The notes beneath the pieces were generated by a model, which was not told where the DNA came from, searched no databases, and was given only the letters and a program-made list of their open reading frames with translations. 64,000 bases of DNA from Aedes albopictus. Its lineage: Eukaryota; Arthropoda; Insecta; Diptera; Culicidae. Made by a program: the position numbers and the translations under genes. Positions 33,362 to 44,737 of this stretch are shown here, piece by piece (within the stretch, counting starts at the first letter, position 1; each line of letters starts with the position of its first letter). Where the stretch lies: positions 457,121,004 to 457,185,003 of the forward strand of contig NC_085137.1 in NCBI RefSeq assembly GCF_035046485.1, written 5' to 3'.

Positions 33362-35660
33362 TGTACTATAGTGTCACGTAAAAGATATGACGGGAATTAG
33401 ATACATCTAGCCCAACATAGACGTGGACTAGATGGAAATAGAACTCGATGGACAATTATTCAATCCTATTAGGCCGTTACAAATATTTATTTCACTTTTT
33501 GTCCCACCACTCTTTGACTGGTCGAGGGGGGGGGGGGGATAAAAATAATAAAGCATTTATTTTGAAAAAAATATTAAAAACTCATCGGCAGGGTACGAAA
33601 AACGGATCACGTCGAAAAACAAACGGTTTGTCTTAATCGGTGCATGTTGGTAACAGAGGCGCTCCGCAACAAGCGCATGTCAGGCGATGAGAGCAATAAA
33701 ACAAACATCGCTTGCCGTGCGTGTGCCGATATTCCGGCTTTTCTGCTGAAATTTTCGACCCACATCATCGAATTCATAAGTATTTAGACGAATTAAGACT
33801 CTTGCAAACTTCAAAGTCGAGTTTCAGTAGTAAAACAATGCGAAAATCATGATATGAATAGAACGAGACAAATATTCCTACCTTTTTTGTTGCGAACAAA
33901 CTCGGGAGCGATCTTTGTCATTATCTGCCAACGAAAAAACAAAGCGTTGTTGCCGTGTCTTCTTTGTTACCTATTTTTCGCTTGCGGTGCCATATTCTGC
34001 GTACGCTGCTCATCGGATTTGTTAAAGAATTTTGAGCAAGACCCGAAATTTTGATAGATATTTTTTATCTGCCCCCTCAAAATGCAAAATCCAGCCAACA
34101 ATTTTTGAAGGGGGGGGGGGGGATACAAAAAGTCAAAATAAAATTTGTATCAGCCTTATTTTAAGAAAATGATATGAAAGTTAATTTGGGCGAGGTGTAA
34201 GAATAAACTCGATCATTATTTGCCGGTGCTCAGTATGACGGGAATAAGATAAAACCCTAATTTATTTTTAAAATACTTGTTTTTTCGGCAAAGTAAAGCG
34301 CGTCGCTTTTATTTAACGTCACTTTCTCAGAGAATAACAATTATATGTTTCGAATTCTTATTTATCACTGTGAAAAATCTTAATTTCACATCCCATGTAG
34401 CTTCAAGTAGTAATTGTAACTGCGTCATCATTGGTCTGCTCGGAGAGTGGTCGGTACTTCATCATTAAGTACCAATTCTAATCACCTATCAAAGCCGACC
34501 AACTGCATGCAAACACTTGAAAACGCGTACACCTGTAGCAACAGAATATTTACAACAAGCTTGCTCCCTAGTATACAATGAAAACAAAACCTGCACTTGT
34601 TCAGAGAGTAGTCAGTATACACAACAGTAGCTAGGTTGTAAATCGTCACATGACATCCACGTACCTCTGAGTCTGAGTCTGAAAAACCCCTGCTCGTGAA
34701 TGAAGAGCAGTATAGTAACAGCCGATCGGCTATGGTACAAAACGACATCGGCTAATCCTTTCTCAGGTACACAGCTAATCCCTTGTGCAAAGAAGGGTGT
34801 TTGTGGCGATTCCGCGGCTATGTTGCACGGTACCATTTGTTCGACTTAACCAGCAAGAGGCACGAAACGTTTTGTTGGACGAGTTGAAACTGTGCGCAAT
34901 TTGTTGTCATTTGAGATGTACAGATTAGCGGGGTCTCGATTACATCATTGCTTTGCTTTGCAAGCGGATGGTCACCACTAACTTTTTGAACAGACACAAC
35001 TCCTCTCAACAACTGCTCTTACGAAATAGATAACTGAATAAACGAATTCACCTCTCATCAGATGGTAAGGAACAATAGAAAAACTTTCGATGTTTTGACT
35101 GCTAGTAGATGCTACTTCAGTATCTCCAGGACAGCTACACTCACACAAGAAAAAAAAAATGAGAGAACTGGTTGATTCTAACAGGCATCTTCAGTGTGTA
35201 AGTGTTGGTGATCTTCTATTTATTGGACGAAAATGGTGCCCGCCACCTTAGATTACAATTACTTATCCGCAGTAGACCGTGGAGTGATGCAGTTCACTGC
35301 GTCTACGCACGTTCATGCGGATGATGAAATGACATGGCTGTTTAGCAGAGGTTCACTTTAGTGCGTGGATTGCCATTTGGTAAATGAAAGGCGTACTGTA
35401 CTGTAATATGATGCGACGCATTTCACGGATTTCCGGCCGGATTTATGGCCGTAATATAGTAGATTGAATATAGGTACTACGCTCTGAAAATAATATGTGG
35501 TGGTTTTCACACCGTTTCTAAGTAGTTCTAGCGATGGCTGTGAACGTAGGAGTTTTATATGTAGAGAAAAAGTAGACAGATATAAATAATAAGGCTAAGA
35601 GTGAGAGTCAGAAATTGAACCCAAAACCTAATACATACGAGATAGTAGCGTTGGTCAATA
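33362..35660. other. AT-rich low-copy DNA with two poly-G runs
   Basis: TATGACGGGAATTAGATA near 33386 and TATGACGGGAATAAGATA near 34235 form a direct repeat about 850 bp apart. Between them, G runs of 12 or more occur at about 33525-33538 and 34110-34124, each followed by GATA and an A run. They may mark an old element. No coding domain is seen in this stretch or in 34300-35660. Confidence 0.35.
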
Positions 35661-35661
35661 G

Positions 35662-35911
35662 TTTCTTCTTCTTCTTGGCCTAACGTCCCAGCTGTGGCAA
35701 AGTCTAGTTCTCAGCTGTTCTGTGCGCACTTCCACAGTTATTAACTGAGAGCTTGCTCTTCCAATGACCATTTTGCAAATGTATATCGTGTGGCAGGCAC
35801 GAAGATACTCTATGCCCAAGGAAATCAAGAAAATTTCCATTACGTAAAGTTCCTGGATCGACCGGGAATCGAACCCGCCATCCTCAGCATGATCATGCTG
35901 AATACCGTGTT
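35662..35911 (-). mobile_element. Feilai-type SINE, head truncated
   Basis: It has the same body as the SINE at 22392-22693: an AAG tail (read as TTCTTCTTC at the left), AACGTCCCAGCTGTGGCAAA, the CGTGTGGCAGGCACGAAGAT segment and box B reversed (GGAATCGAACC near 35863). The A-box end is lost after GCTGAATACC near 35911. No target duplication was seen, consistent with truncation or decay. Confidence 0.85.
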
Positions 35912-37023
35912 GAATATCCACTTCTTCTTTGTTGCTATAGGAGCTTTGTGCAAACATCTAACCAATTTAGTTCGGTTGCTGCTACATTTACTGCACTCAG
36001 AGTTGATCATCATCAATTTTGTCTACCTACGCGCAGAGTCTCGAATAGTTTGCGCCGTTTGTCACACCTCGTGAAAACCGTTTTCGCTAGTGCATTGTTT
36101 AGCATCAAAACCCCCCTAACCGTTGTTGTTGCCTGTTGTTGAAGTCAATTTCCGTCGTCGTATATTTTCTTCCCCCCTTTCCGTGTACCTCCTCTGGGTC
36201 TCTGCCTAACTTAAAGTTTTTCCAATCCATCCACCGACGTTCATTCCCTTTTCCCATCCCTCGTGACTTGCTACCCTCCCCCCCCTCCCTTCGTTACTGA
36301 TGTTACTGTTTCGTTTCTGTTATAACTGGCTGCTTATTTTCAGTTTTGCGCGTTGTGCTATTTTTAGCGTGCCGTGTGCTGACTGCCGACCAGCATTAGC
36401 TTAGCAGCCAGCCGTCGGCCTACTGGCGGCGGTGCTCAAATCTTTCACTGAATTAAATTCAATTCGATTCGCGTAAAAATAAGCATTCCGCACTCGTGCC
36501 CACCGCCCATCTTCTCGGATGCTCCTCCAAGTGCAGATGGATGGGATGGATGTACCTGCTCAGTCTGAGCTTGGGGTGCTGCCATAGGTGTTTTCGGTTT
36601 CCTGGATATTTTCGGGCTACGAAAAAGCTGGATACCTTAGGTGGCGCCACTAGAATATGTGTTTACGCACCCTACACGCAATCACTAATAATAACACAAA
36701 TGGAAGAAAAACGACACTGTTTTGTTGATTAAAAGACAAAAGTTCCGTACTTTTTTATCCAAAGTTACAGAACTTTCTTTATCCAACCTCACATTTTGTT
36801 ACCAGTAAACAGAAACGAGTTTAAATAATAAAAAAAATATGGCGCGCTTAATAGATGACGTTTCGGCTCACTTTGCTAGGGTTATTTCAAGGGTTGCCCT
36901 TTTTCGAGATTTGAAAAATCTAATAAGATCAATATTACACTTTTCATTGTATATTGTTATATACAAAGGTGCAAAAAGGTCCTAGTTGTGCCCATATGAC
37001 TCATATCTAGTTCGTATACAACA
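35912..37023. other. Low-copy DNA, no gene recognised
   Basis: Contains a C-rich pyrimidine tract (36165-36300) and moderately GC-rich sequence to 36660, then AT-rich DNA. Frames around 36459-36732 overlap on both strands and have no known domain. Confidence 0.3.
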
Positions 37024-37025
37024 TA

Positions 37026-37399
37026 CAGTGCGAGAAATAAGTATAAAGACAGAGTCGATTTCCATACAAAATAATCATGTTTGAGGATCAAAATCTCTGT
37101 TTCTAGCGATTCGATTGTAATGGAATTTTGATTGCTACCTTAAAATAACTACATTTACTTTTCAGATTCAAATAAGTATAAAGACACTTTTTGCATGAAA
37201 ATTGTGACTTTGAATCTGAAAAGTCAATGTAAACATTTGCATGGATGATGATTTATGGTACTAACTGAAATTCTTGTGATTTTAAGGTTGCAGCCAAAAT
37301 TCCATTACGATTGAATCGCTAGAAACAGAGATTTCGATCCTTGAACATGATTATTTTGTATGGAAATCAGCTCTATCTTTATACTTATTTCTCGCATTG
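37026..37399. mobile_element. 374-bp Tc1/mariner-type MITE (TA TSD)
   Basis: The termini CAGTGCGAGAAATAAGTATA and the inverted TATACTTATTTCTCGCATTG are flanked by TA on both sides (37024-37025, 37400-37401). Most of the element is one imperfect palindrome. The motif AAATAAGTATAAAGACA recurs internally near 37168, so sub-terminal repeats are present. No transposase frame. Confidence 0.9.
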
Positions 37400-37455
37400 T
37401 ATAATAAGTGTAGAAATTATCTGAGCATTAATCATTTCATTACTTTATTTTTCAG

Positions 37456-37485
37456 GGTGCATCACTTGGCGCGACATTTTCTAAG
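37456..37485 (+). other. Putative 30-nt micro-exon
   Basis: A pyrimidine tract TTTATTTTTCAG ends at 37455 and a donor AAG|GTAAGT begins at 37486. Both match splice consensus, with a branch-like CATTAATCA upstream near 37428-37436. The 30-nt segment is a multiple of three and open in two frames (frame 1 reads GASLGATFSK). It lies between a MITE and a satellite and belongs to no repeat seen in the window. The host transcript is unknown and chance pairing of sites cannot be excluded. Confidence 0.35.
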
Positions 37486-37549
37486 GTAAGTAGCATAAAC
37501 CATTTTTATCTAATTTATCAGAGCAAGCAACAACAAACAACGAAGAATG

Positions 37550-37792
37550 CGAGTTTCAGTGGCATCTGAGAGGCGTTTCAGAAGATTTGAAGGGAGTTGT
37601 AAGGCATATTATGGCGATTCTTAGCGTTTCAAGGGACTCCCGGGGATTTCAAAGAATTTTTTGGGGACCTCAAGGCGGTTTTAGAGGGGGGTGAAGGAGC
37701 TCCAAGGCGTTTCAGGGTAGTTTTAGAGGGATTTCAAAAGGTTATTTCAGGTAGGCTCCTACCCAACTAACCAAAATAGCTGGTTAACAGCT
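37550..37792 (+). repeat. GTTTCA/GGGG-rich satellite 2, left part
   Basis: Degenerate units around GGCGTTTCAGGG and GATTTCAAAGG recur every 25-35 bp. The same family continues at 42535-43136, the other side of LOA copy C, so the LINE appears to have inserted into this array. Confidence 0.7.
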
Positions 37793-38167
37793 TACGGAGC
37801 AAAAGGTATCAGGTATCAGAAGGCCGGCTCCAGAGGCACGTTATCTTCCATTTGGGACATTTGTGCCATCGCCAGAATAATAGCCTATTTCATCATCTAC
37901 CTGAAGGAAATGGAAGAAAATAAGGATAAGGATGGGGATAAGGACAGGTAGGGAAATAGGAAAAGTACCCTGGAAGAGGATACTAACGCATAAGCGTACC
38001 ACAATGGGTTCAAACAGCGCCCTGAAAAGGGCACTGTAATAACGCATAAAGCGAAAGAGAGCCTATAGCTCTTTACCACAGCGGGTTAAGAACAACAGAA
38101 TATCCTGAATATTCAGGTCTCTGAAGTCAGTTTCACTTAAGTGTTTACCGAATACTCGGAAACGCAG

Positions 38168-38875
38168 TTACGCAAATGCTGGCCAGTTACATATCAAATG
38201 ATACGAAGTTCCATCGGATTCACAGCTATCACATGTAAATGAATCAGCTTGTTGAATATTCGCCATGTGATAGCTGAGTTGGCAGTGGCCAGTCAATGCT
38301 TTGACCAGAATGTTGCAATTTTGCTTTGGCAGATTTCTAAGATACTTCGCCACCCTTGGAGATGGCTCAGTGCAATAGAATTTGGTTTGACGATATGACT
38401 CCAAACTATTCCAGTATTGTCTGTGTTGAGTAGCAGCCCAGGTGTGAATCTGAAGCTTTACCGAACACTTCGATATCGGAATAGCTGACTCAGGGCCAAT
38501 GAAGTCATGTGATGCTCCAGTGCGAGCTAACTCATCAGACAATTCATTTCCAGCGATGGAAGAATGGCCAGGCCCCCATACAAGGTGAACAGCGTTTGCT
38601 GAACTAAGCTCCTCGATTTGAGTTCGACAAGCGATAACTATCTTCGACCTGGAGTTGACCGAAGCAGGTATCAGTAGGTCGGCTCCAGTGGCAAGCAAGG
38701 GCTTTAATAACAGCCTGGCTATTTGAACAGAAGTATATTACTTTGCCCATTACGTGCTGCTGAAGTGCTGATTGCACTCCGCACATAAGAGCAAAGATTT
38801 CGGCCTGAAAAACGGTGCAGTGTCTACCAAGTGAGTAAAACAGATACAGCCTTAGCTCACGAGAATAAACACCAG
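38168..38875 (-). pseudogene. LOA copy C RNase H and Cys-rich tail
   Basis: On the minus strand it contains FQAEIFAL (catalytic Glu), FCSNSQAV, in which the catalytic Asp seen in copies A and B is Asn, and HLVWGPGHSSIAGNELSDEL. CDSCESDGTSYHLIC follows, a C-x2-C...H...C cysteine-rich tail. The YTDGS first-Asp motif lies beyond the SINE near 39180. A ~25-bp insertion at 38667-38693 interrupts the segment after the Asn. Confidence 0.8.
38667..38700 (-). mobile_element. Tiny insertion matching the LOA 3' terminus
   Basis: TATCAGTAGGTCGGCTCCAG and the following TGGCA differ at about 3 of 25 positions from the LOA 3' end (TATCAGAAGGCCGGCTCCAG then AGGCA, at 15813 and 37814). Copies A and B lack it at this point. 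AAGCAGG and AAGCAAGG flank it as an imperfect duplication. It is either an extremely 5'-truncated LINE insertion or a template-switch product. Confidence 0.65.
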
Positions 38876-38889
38876 CATCTGCTCGACCT

Positions 38890-39156
38890 GGGTCTCCAGT
38901 TAGCCTAGTGGTTAAGGCTATGGATCGCCGATCCGGAGACGGCGGGTTCGATTCCCGTTCCGGTCGTGGAAATTTTCTCGACTCCCTGGGCATAGTGTAC
39001 AATTGTCCTTTCCTCACAATGTACAAATTTATGCAATGGCAGGCAAAGAAAGCCCTTCAATTAATAACTGTAGAAGTGCTCAAAGAACACTAAGTTGAAG
39101 AGAGGCAGGCCAAGTTCCAGTGGGAACGTAGAGCCATCAATAAGAAGAAGAAGAAC
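38890..39156 (+). mobile_element. tRNA-derived SINE with AAG tail in LOA copy C (267 bp, 11-bp TSD)
   Basis: The head has an A-box-like TTAGCCTAGTGGTTAAGGC (near 38900-38918) and box B GGTTCGATTCC (near 38944-38954). It ends TGGGAACGTAGAGCC, then (AAG)n. CTGCTCGACCT is duplicated on both sides (38879-38889, 39157-39167). Copy A has this target once, near 16798, so the site before insertion is known. The body differs from the 22392 SINE but the tail is shared. Confidence 0.92.
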
Positions 39157-40903
39157 CTGCTCGACCTTCGAGTAGCGAGCCATCAGTGTAACATACGATG
39201 CCGTCTGAAATACTTCTTTCCAGATATCCAGATGTCCACTCTTCCCGGGAAGGGTATTTCGTGAAAAATGTCCTATATTGAAAGTTACAAGCAATTGTAA
39301 GATCACTTCGAGCAAGGACAACTTTGTCCCAATTCACCAAAAGTGGAAACAACGAGGTGTGTGTTGACGTGCGGTTCACAGGAGTTTCCTCTAGTAAACC
39401 GAGTACCCATAGACGGTAAGTGCAAGAAAGTGCTTCTTGTTTGAGATGAATGTGTAATGGGGCAACGTCAAAGAGAACTTCGAGCGCTGCCGTAGGAGTT
39501 GAAGAGAACGCTCCAGACATCGCAATTAAGCACATTCTTTGGAGATGGCCTAACTTTGATTCGATCGTTCTCATTTCGCCCTTTTGCCACCACACAAGAC
39601 ATCCATAGGCCAATATTGGCTGAACAACAGTTGTGTAGATCCATTTGAAATACTTGGGTTTAAGACCCCGAGTTGTACCAAAGGTTCGCCGGCATTGCCC
39701 GAAGGCCATACAAGCTTTTTTGATTCTGAACTCAATGTGAGGTGTCCAGGAAAGCTTGGAATCAAGAATGACTCCAACGAACTTTACCTGTTCAGTCACA
39801 TCGATTTTAGAATCAAAGAGACGCAAAGGTCGAACGCCATTACGGTTTCGCCTTTCCGTAAAAAGAACAATAGATGTTTTACTCGGATTAACCGAAAGGC
39901 CATATTGGCGACACCAACCCTCAACTACCTGAAGGGCGTTTTGCATCAGGTCGAAAGGGTGGTAATACACATGCCATCTAACAATGTTAGGTAGTCGTCG
40001 GCAAAACCATAAGTAGGATACGAGATTCCACAAAAGCGATGACCAGACTCCCTCTTGAGGGCATCCACAAACACTCAATTTTCTAATCCCTGCTAGACGC
40101 AATGTCGAAAAAAGATGTCGGTTTTTTGAGCATTTGATAAATCCAATTGGAAATCATTGGAGATATATTATGACTCCGTACGGCTCCAATATTGCATCGA
40201 AAGACACATTGTCAAAGGCACCCTCGATATCTAAGAAAACACCTAAACAAGATTGCTTTTGAGCGAATGCTTTCTCGATATCGTAAACAACCTTGTGTAA
40301 AAGAGTCACAGTGGACTTACCAGATTGGTAGGCATGTTGATTCACATGAAGAGGCACGTTGGCCAGATGAACATCACGGATGTGATGATCCACAATGCGT
40401 TCTAAGCATTTCAGAAGAAAAGAGGTCAAACTGATAGGTCTGAAGCTCTTTGCTTCTTCATACGACACACGACCCACTTTCGGAATTAACTTTACCGTAA
40501 TTACCGTAATCCCCGCCATATTTGGGAATATACCCTGTAGCAAAACTGCAAACAAGTATTTTTTCGAAACATGTTTGAAATGATCAAATCCCTTCTGAAG
40601 CAAAATAGGATAAATCCCATCTGCCCCAGGAGATTTCAAAGGAGCAAAGCTATTAAGTGTCCACTCAATCGATTCTATAGTTATGATACTCCGAGCCGAA
40701 GCTAAAGAATCATAACTACAAGAAAAGACATCAGGTTCATCCGAAGATGTAATATCCACACAACCGGGGAAGTGTGTACCGAATAAACATTCCAAAACTT
40801 CCTCACCAGAGGAAGTGAAATCACTATTTGGCAAACGAAGTTCGTTCACTTGAAAATCCTTAGATTTTGCAAGGATTTTGTTCAACCGACTGGCTTCACT
40901 CAA
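39137..40903 (-). pseudogene. LOA copy C reverse transcriptase and connection
   Basis: Two open segments cover it. 40903-40154 has SPGADGI, RPISL, YQSGKSTVTLL and FLDIEGAFDN (first catalytic Asp). 40102-39137 carries the thumb and connection (YGLSVNPSKTSIVLFTERRN, WTPHIEFRIKKA) and ends with YTDGSLLEGRAG, the start of RNase H. The FADD box lies near the ~34-bp deletion at about 40005-40020 and the frame is broken there. The QGGV box has become QEGVWSSLLWN, unlike copies A and B. Confidence 0.85.
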
Positions 40904-41035
40904 ACTAGAAACATTTGTACAAAGGTTTTTCCAGCCGGATCGTTCAGCAGATCGAAGAGCTTTCTGGTAAGCCTTCCGAGCCGACCTGAAAGCCTTCGAT
41001 CCAGCAGAACGTTGTCTGTTCCAACTCTTTCTTCA

Positions 41036-41895
41036 TTATTTCCTGAGCTTCGCCAGATCAGAGTTCCACCAAGGGGTTCCTCTTGTGATCTTCACAGACC
41101 ACAGAGGGCAAGCTTCTTGAAAAGCTTCCATGATGAAGGCCGTTGTAGTATCAACGGCATCATTTAAATCACTTGGATTGGATGGTGAGTATCCATGAAA
41201 TTTGGCTGCAACCAAATCCAAAGATCCCAGTTTGTTGACCGGGGATTCCTGAAACGCAATGTTTGCGAAGTAGCATTCAAATGTTCAAAAAAGATGTAGC
41301 GATGGTCAGATAAAGATTATTCATCTGACACATGCCAATTGGTCAGCTCGTGACTAATTCTGCTAGCAAAGCGTTATGTCTAACACTTCCTCTCTAGCAG
41401 ATACCATGAAGGTTGGGCGGTTGCTTATGTTAAGTAATCCATGATCTGTACTACTTAAGTATTCCATCAAACTGGAGCCTCTCAAATTGATGTCTGAGCA
41501 GCCTCAGATTATATGGTGACCATTAGCATCACTACCAGCAATTAGCGGAAGACCATTTGAAGTGCAGAATGCAATGACTTGCTTGGAAGCATCCGTAGGG
41601 GATGGTTCATCATGCGGTAAATAAACCGAACAATAAACGTATTTCCTGTTGAGGTTTCCAACAGATACATCGATTGTGATAGCACATACATCTCTAGTAG
41701 TTAGTTCAGAGATAAGTGTAGCAACGATTGCGTTGTTGACAAGCACACATGCTCGAGGCATGACACGTAAGTTTGCCATTCCATGTTTACTGAAAGTAGC
41801 AAACACCGGGTTCACAAGGTTTCATAGATAGAAATTCCCCTTACGAAAGTAAGGTTCTTGTACCAAGGCCACTTGGGCTGTACCATTTTGCATAA
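41036..41895 (-). pseudogene. LOA copy C endonuclease and linker
   Basis: MQNGTAQVALVQEPY begins near 41893; VQEPY carries the catalytic Glu. GSDANGHHII (near 41533-41504) corresponds to the DxN motif, with a stop or frameshift directly after. The SDH region near 41310-41320 is also shifted. TPWWNSDLAKLRK (near 41075-41036) is the linker block. The uninterrupted sequence around 41668 is the empty site for the element seen in copy A. Confidence 0.8.
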
Positions 41896-42534
41896 GTCTG
41901 CAAGATTGATCGTTGCTGTTCTTTTATGCTGAAGATTGATCTGAGCTATCCTAACCGTAGCCCCTACCTAAACTAGGCAAGATTAAACTCTTAACAATCA
42001 CAGCACAAAAAAGAACAGCAACAATAAAGCCAGATCGGTATCGATTTGAGTGCGCCAAAGGCGAGGATGCACAGAATACACTGTGTAAAACGCATAATGC
42101 GAAACCATATAGATGAAAATTAAAACTAATTAATAACATCTTCATAATCCCGCCCTTATTCAGCCTCAAGTATGAGATTGAAGAAGGGCAGCTGATTGTC
42201 TCGGAGAAACACAAGGTCCACCGCACTATTGCTCCGGTTAGCACAGTAAGGGCAAGATACTGTGGAGGGTGCCCTGATACTCCACAGGCTCCGTTTGCGA
42301 TTAGGTTTTTATAAGACCCCCCTAACCATTCATTCCTAGGCATGGTAAGCGTAAAGCCGCATAACACTTTGAATTAGGGGTCACCTGATTAGTGGACTCC
42401 TACCACTGGAACAGACGGTCCTTTGTGCTATTCTTGGCCAGTTGAACTAACCGCTACCGACACTGCACAGCTATCTAGGCTGATCGGGAAAAGAAGTTAA
42501 TATTGGTGATCAACTTCATACGGGCCCAAAAGCC

Positions 42535-43136
42535 GTTCTCCCGCTGTTTTCAAAGAAGTTACCGGGGTCTTAGGGGGGTTGTCTAGGGGTTTCAAAGCGT
42601 TTCAGTGGGGTTTTGGAGGAGTTTTAGAACTTTAAATCAAAGTGGTTGCCCGAGGTTTAAGAGAAGTTTCAGGGAATCTCATGGAGTTCAAAAAGGGTTC
42701 CAGGTACGTATCAGGGAAGTTTCATCGGTTTTAGAGGCATTTCAATTTGGTTCAGGGAGTTTCAAGGGCCTACATTGGAGTTTACCCTTTTGGGTTCGGA
42801 TTGTTTGCCGGTGCTCCCGCAATCTCGCAGAAAAGTAATCGCAAGTCAGTCACATCACTCATGTTGATGATCAAAGTTTTAAAATCAAGGCGATTTTTCG
42901 AAGTTTTAATTGAAAACTTCAGAGACCATTTCACCAATTTATACTTTTACATGGGACTGACTTGCGAATCACGCACGGCAGATTAGGGGGGGGGGGGGGC
43001 GTTTCTGTGAGTTCCGGGTAGTACCAAGGGAAATCAGGGAGGTTTTTGGCGGTTTCAGTGGGAGATTTCAGAAGACTAACGCGTTTTAGGGGAGTTCCAA
43101 GGGGCTTCACAAAGGTTTCAAAGGGTAGTTGATATT
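42535..43136 (+). repeat. GTTTCA/GGGG-rich satellite 2, right part
   Basis: Units such as GGGTTTCAAAGCGTTTCAGG recur, as in 37550-37792. A 12-G run lies at about 42987-42998. About 150 bp of non-satellite sequence (42820-42980) interrupts it. Confidence 0.65.
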
Positions 43137-43329
43137 CACTACCCGCCATAAATATGGAATCGCATCTTCTAGTATTGCAACACCCAATTGAATATTGCAG
43201 CACCCCAAAAAGTTTGGCATCACCTGAAAACCTCATGATTTACTAAAATATATATCATAAAACGTATCCTCTGCAAAGTTTAGACCTTCGGCAAAGTTGT
43301 TCAGCAGGTTTATGACCTTCAAATGGTGA

Positions 43330-44400
43330 AATGTTTGGTACGTAATTCCGCCGCTATGTGGCGCCAGTGTGCATTTACAATGAAGCACTTTGACATGGTT
43401 TATCTGAAGATTCTGACCACCTAGAATGTTCGTGTCTTCAACAATGTTGATCATAAGGTCTGTGGCTATCGAATGGTGGTAATTTTAGTGCGTAATTCCG
43501 CCGCTATGTGGCGCTAGTGTGCATTTACAATGAAGTGATTTATCTCATGATTCTGACCACGTAGAAAGTTCGTGTCTTCAGCAATGTTGATCAGAAGGTC
43601 TATGACTATCAAATGGTGAAAAGTTTAGTGCGTAGTTCCGCCGCTATGTGGCGCCAGTGTGCATTTACAATGAAGCACTTTGACATGGTTTATCTCATGA
43701 TTCTGACCACTTAGAAAGTTCGTGTCTTCAGCAATGTTGATCAGAAGGTCTATGACTATCAAATGGTGATAAGTTAAGTGCGTAATTCCGCTGCTATGTG
43801 GCGCCAGTGTGCATTTACAATGAAGCACTTGGACATGGTTTATCTCAAGATTCTGACCACCTAGAAAGTTCGTGTCTCTAACAATGTTGATCAGATAGTC
43901 TATGGCTATCAAATGGTGGTTAGTTTAGTGCGTATTTCCGCCGCTTTGTGGCGTCAGTATGCATTTCAAACGAAGTGCTTTGACAAGGTTTATCTCATGA
44001 TTCTGACCACCTAGAAAGTCCTTGTCTTCAGCAAAGTTGCTGGTGCCAGTGTTCATTTAAAACAAAGTACTTTGACATGGTTTATTTCAAGATTCTGACC
44101 ACCTAGTAAGTTCGTGTCTTAAGCAAAGTTGATCAGAAGGTCTATAGCTATCAAATGGTGGTAAGTTTGATGCGTAATTTCGCTGCTAGGTAGCGCCAGT
44201 GTGCATTTACAATGAAGTACTTTAACATGGTTTATCTCATGATTCTGACCACGTAGAAAGTTCGTGTCTTCAGCCAAATTTGTCAGGCGGTCTATGGCTC
44301 TCAAATAATGATAAGTTTAGTGCGTAATTCCGCCACTATGTGGCGCCAGTGTGCATTTACAACAAAGTACTTGGAAATGGTTTATCTCATGATTCTGACA
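43330..44400 (+). repeat. ~150-bp tandem units, left arm of foldback
   Basis: CGTAATTCCGCCGCTATGTG recurs near 43341, 43491, 43631, 43781, 43931, 44172 and 44322, spaced about 150 bp apart apart from one partially deleted unit near 44040. Each unit includes GGCGCCAGTGTGCATTTACA, TTTATCTCATGATTCTGACC and AAGTTCGTGTCTTCAGCAA. None of the left-arm units contains the Harbinger-like MITE found in the right arm. Confidence 0.88.
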
Positions 44401-44405
44401 CCTAG

Positions 44406-44737
44406 ACCTACCTGTGCGCCGACTATATATTGCTCGGCGGCGGCGGCGTCACGCCGGTGGCAGCTTTCGGCGTGATCAAAATTTGACCATAATGCAAACA
44501 AGTTATCATTACGCTCTAGAATTTGTAGTCTGAGCTGTTTCATGACCATTGATGACATAAACTATTGATTGAATGAATACCTTTTCTAAGTCCTGTTCAG
44601 ATCCGTCGATGCGACCAGTGATTAGACCTATTGTGACATTACCCGCATCCTTAGTGTAATTCATGTTGCAATACTGCATTGCAATTGAAGGCAATACAAT
44701 AGAGATATTGCTACAATTTTTGTTTCATTTATTTAGA
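44406..44737. repeat. GC-rich module copy 2 and adjoining unique segment
   Basis: CCTACCTGTGCGCCG followed by GGCGGCGGCGGCGTCACGCC (44410-44480) resembles the module at 26487-26660 but is shorter and diverged. 44490-44737 is AT-rich, contains CATTGCAATTGAAGGCAATA, and leads into the satellite. Confidence 0.6.

Larger units (their letters stand above)
37806..42518 (-). mobile_element. LOA-type LINE copy C, near full length
   Basis: This is the longest of the three copies. On the minus strand a 5' leader (42518-41895) precedes endonuclease, linker, RT, RNase H, Cys-rich tail and the GATACCT-type 3' end. TACGGAGCAAAAG at 37793-37805 resembles TACGGGCCCAAAAG at 42519-42532, possibly a degenerate target duplication; the 5' boundary rests on this. 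It has no insertion where copy A has the palindromic element. Lesions include a ~34-bp deletion near 40017, frameshifts near 40150 and a SINE at 38890-39156. No ORF1-like protein with zinc knuckles is visible in the leader. Confidence 0.85.

Noticed and set aside
43330..44400. Regularly spaced repeats considered as a CRISPR-like array
   Set aside because: Units are ~150 bp and contiguous with no unique spacers, and the genome is eukaryotic; they are tandem units of a foldback arm.
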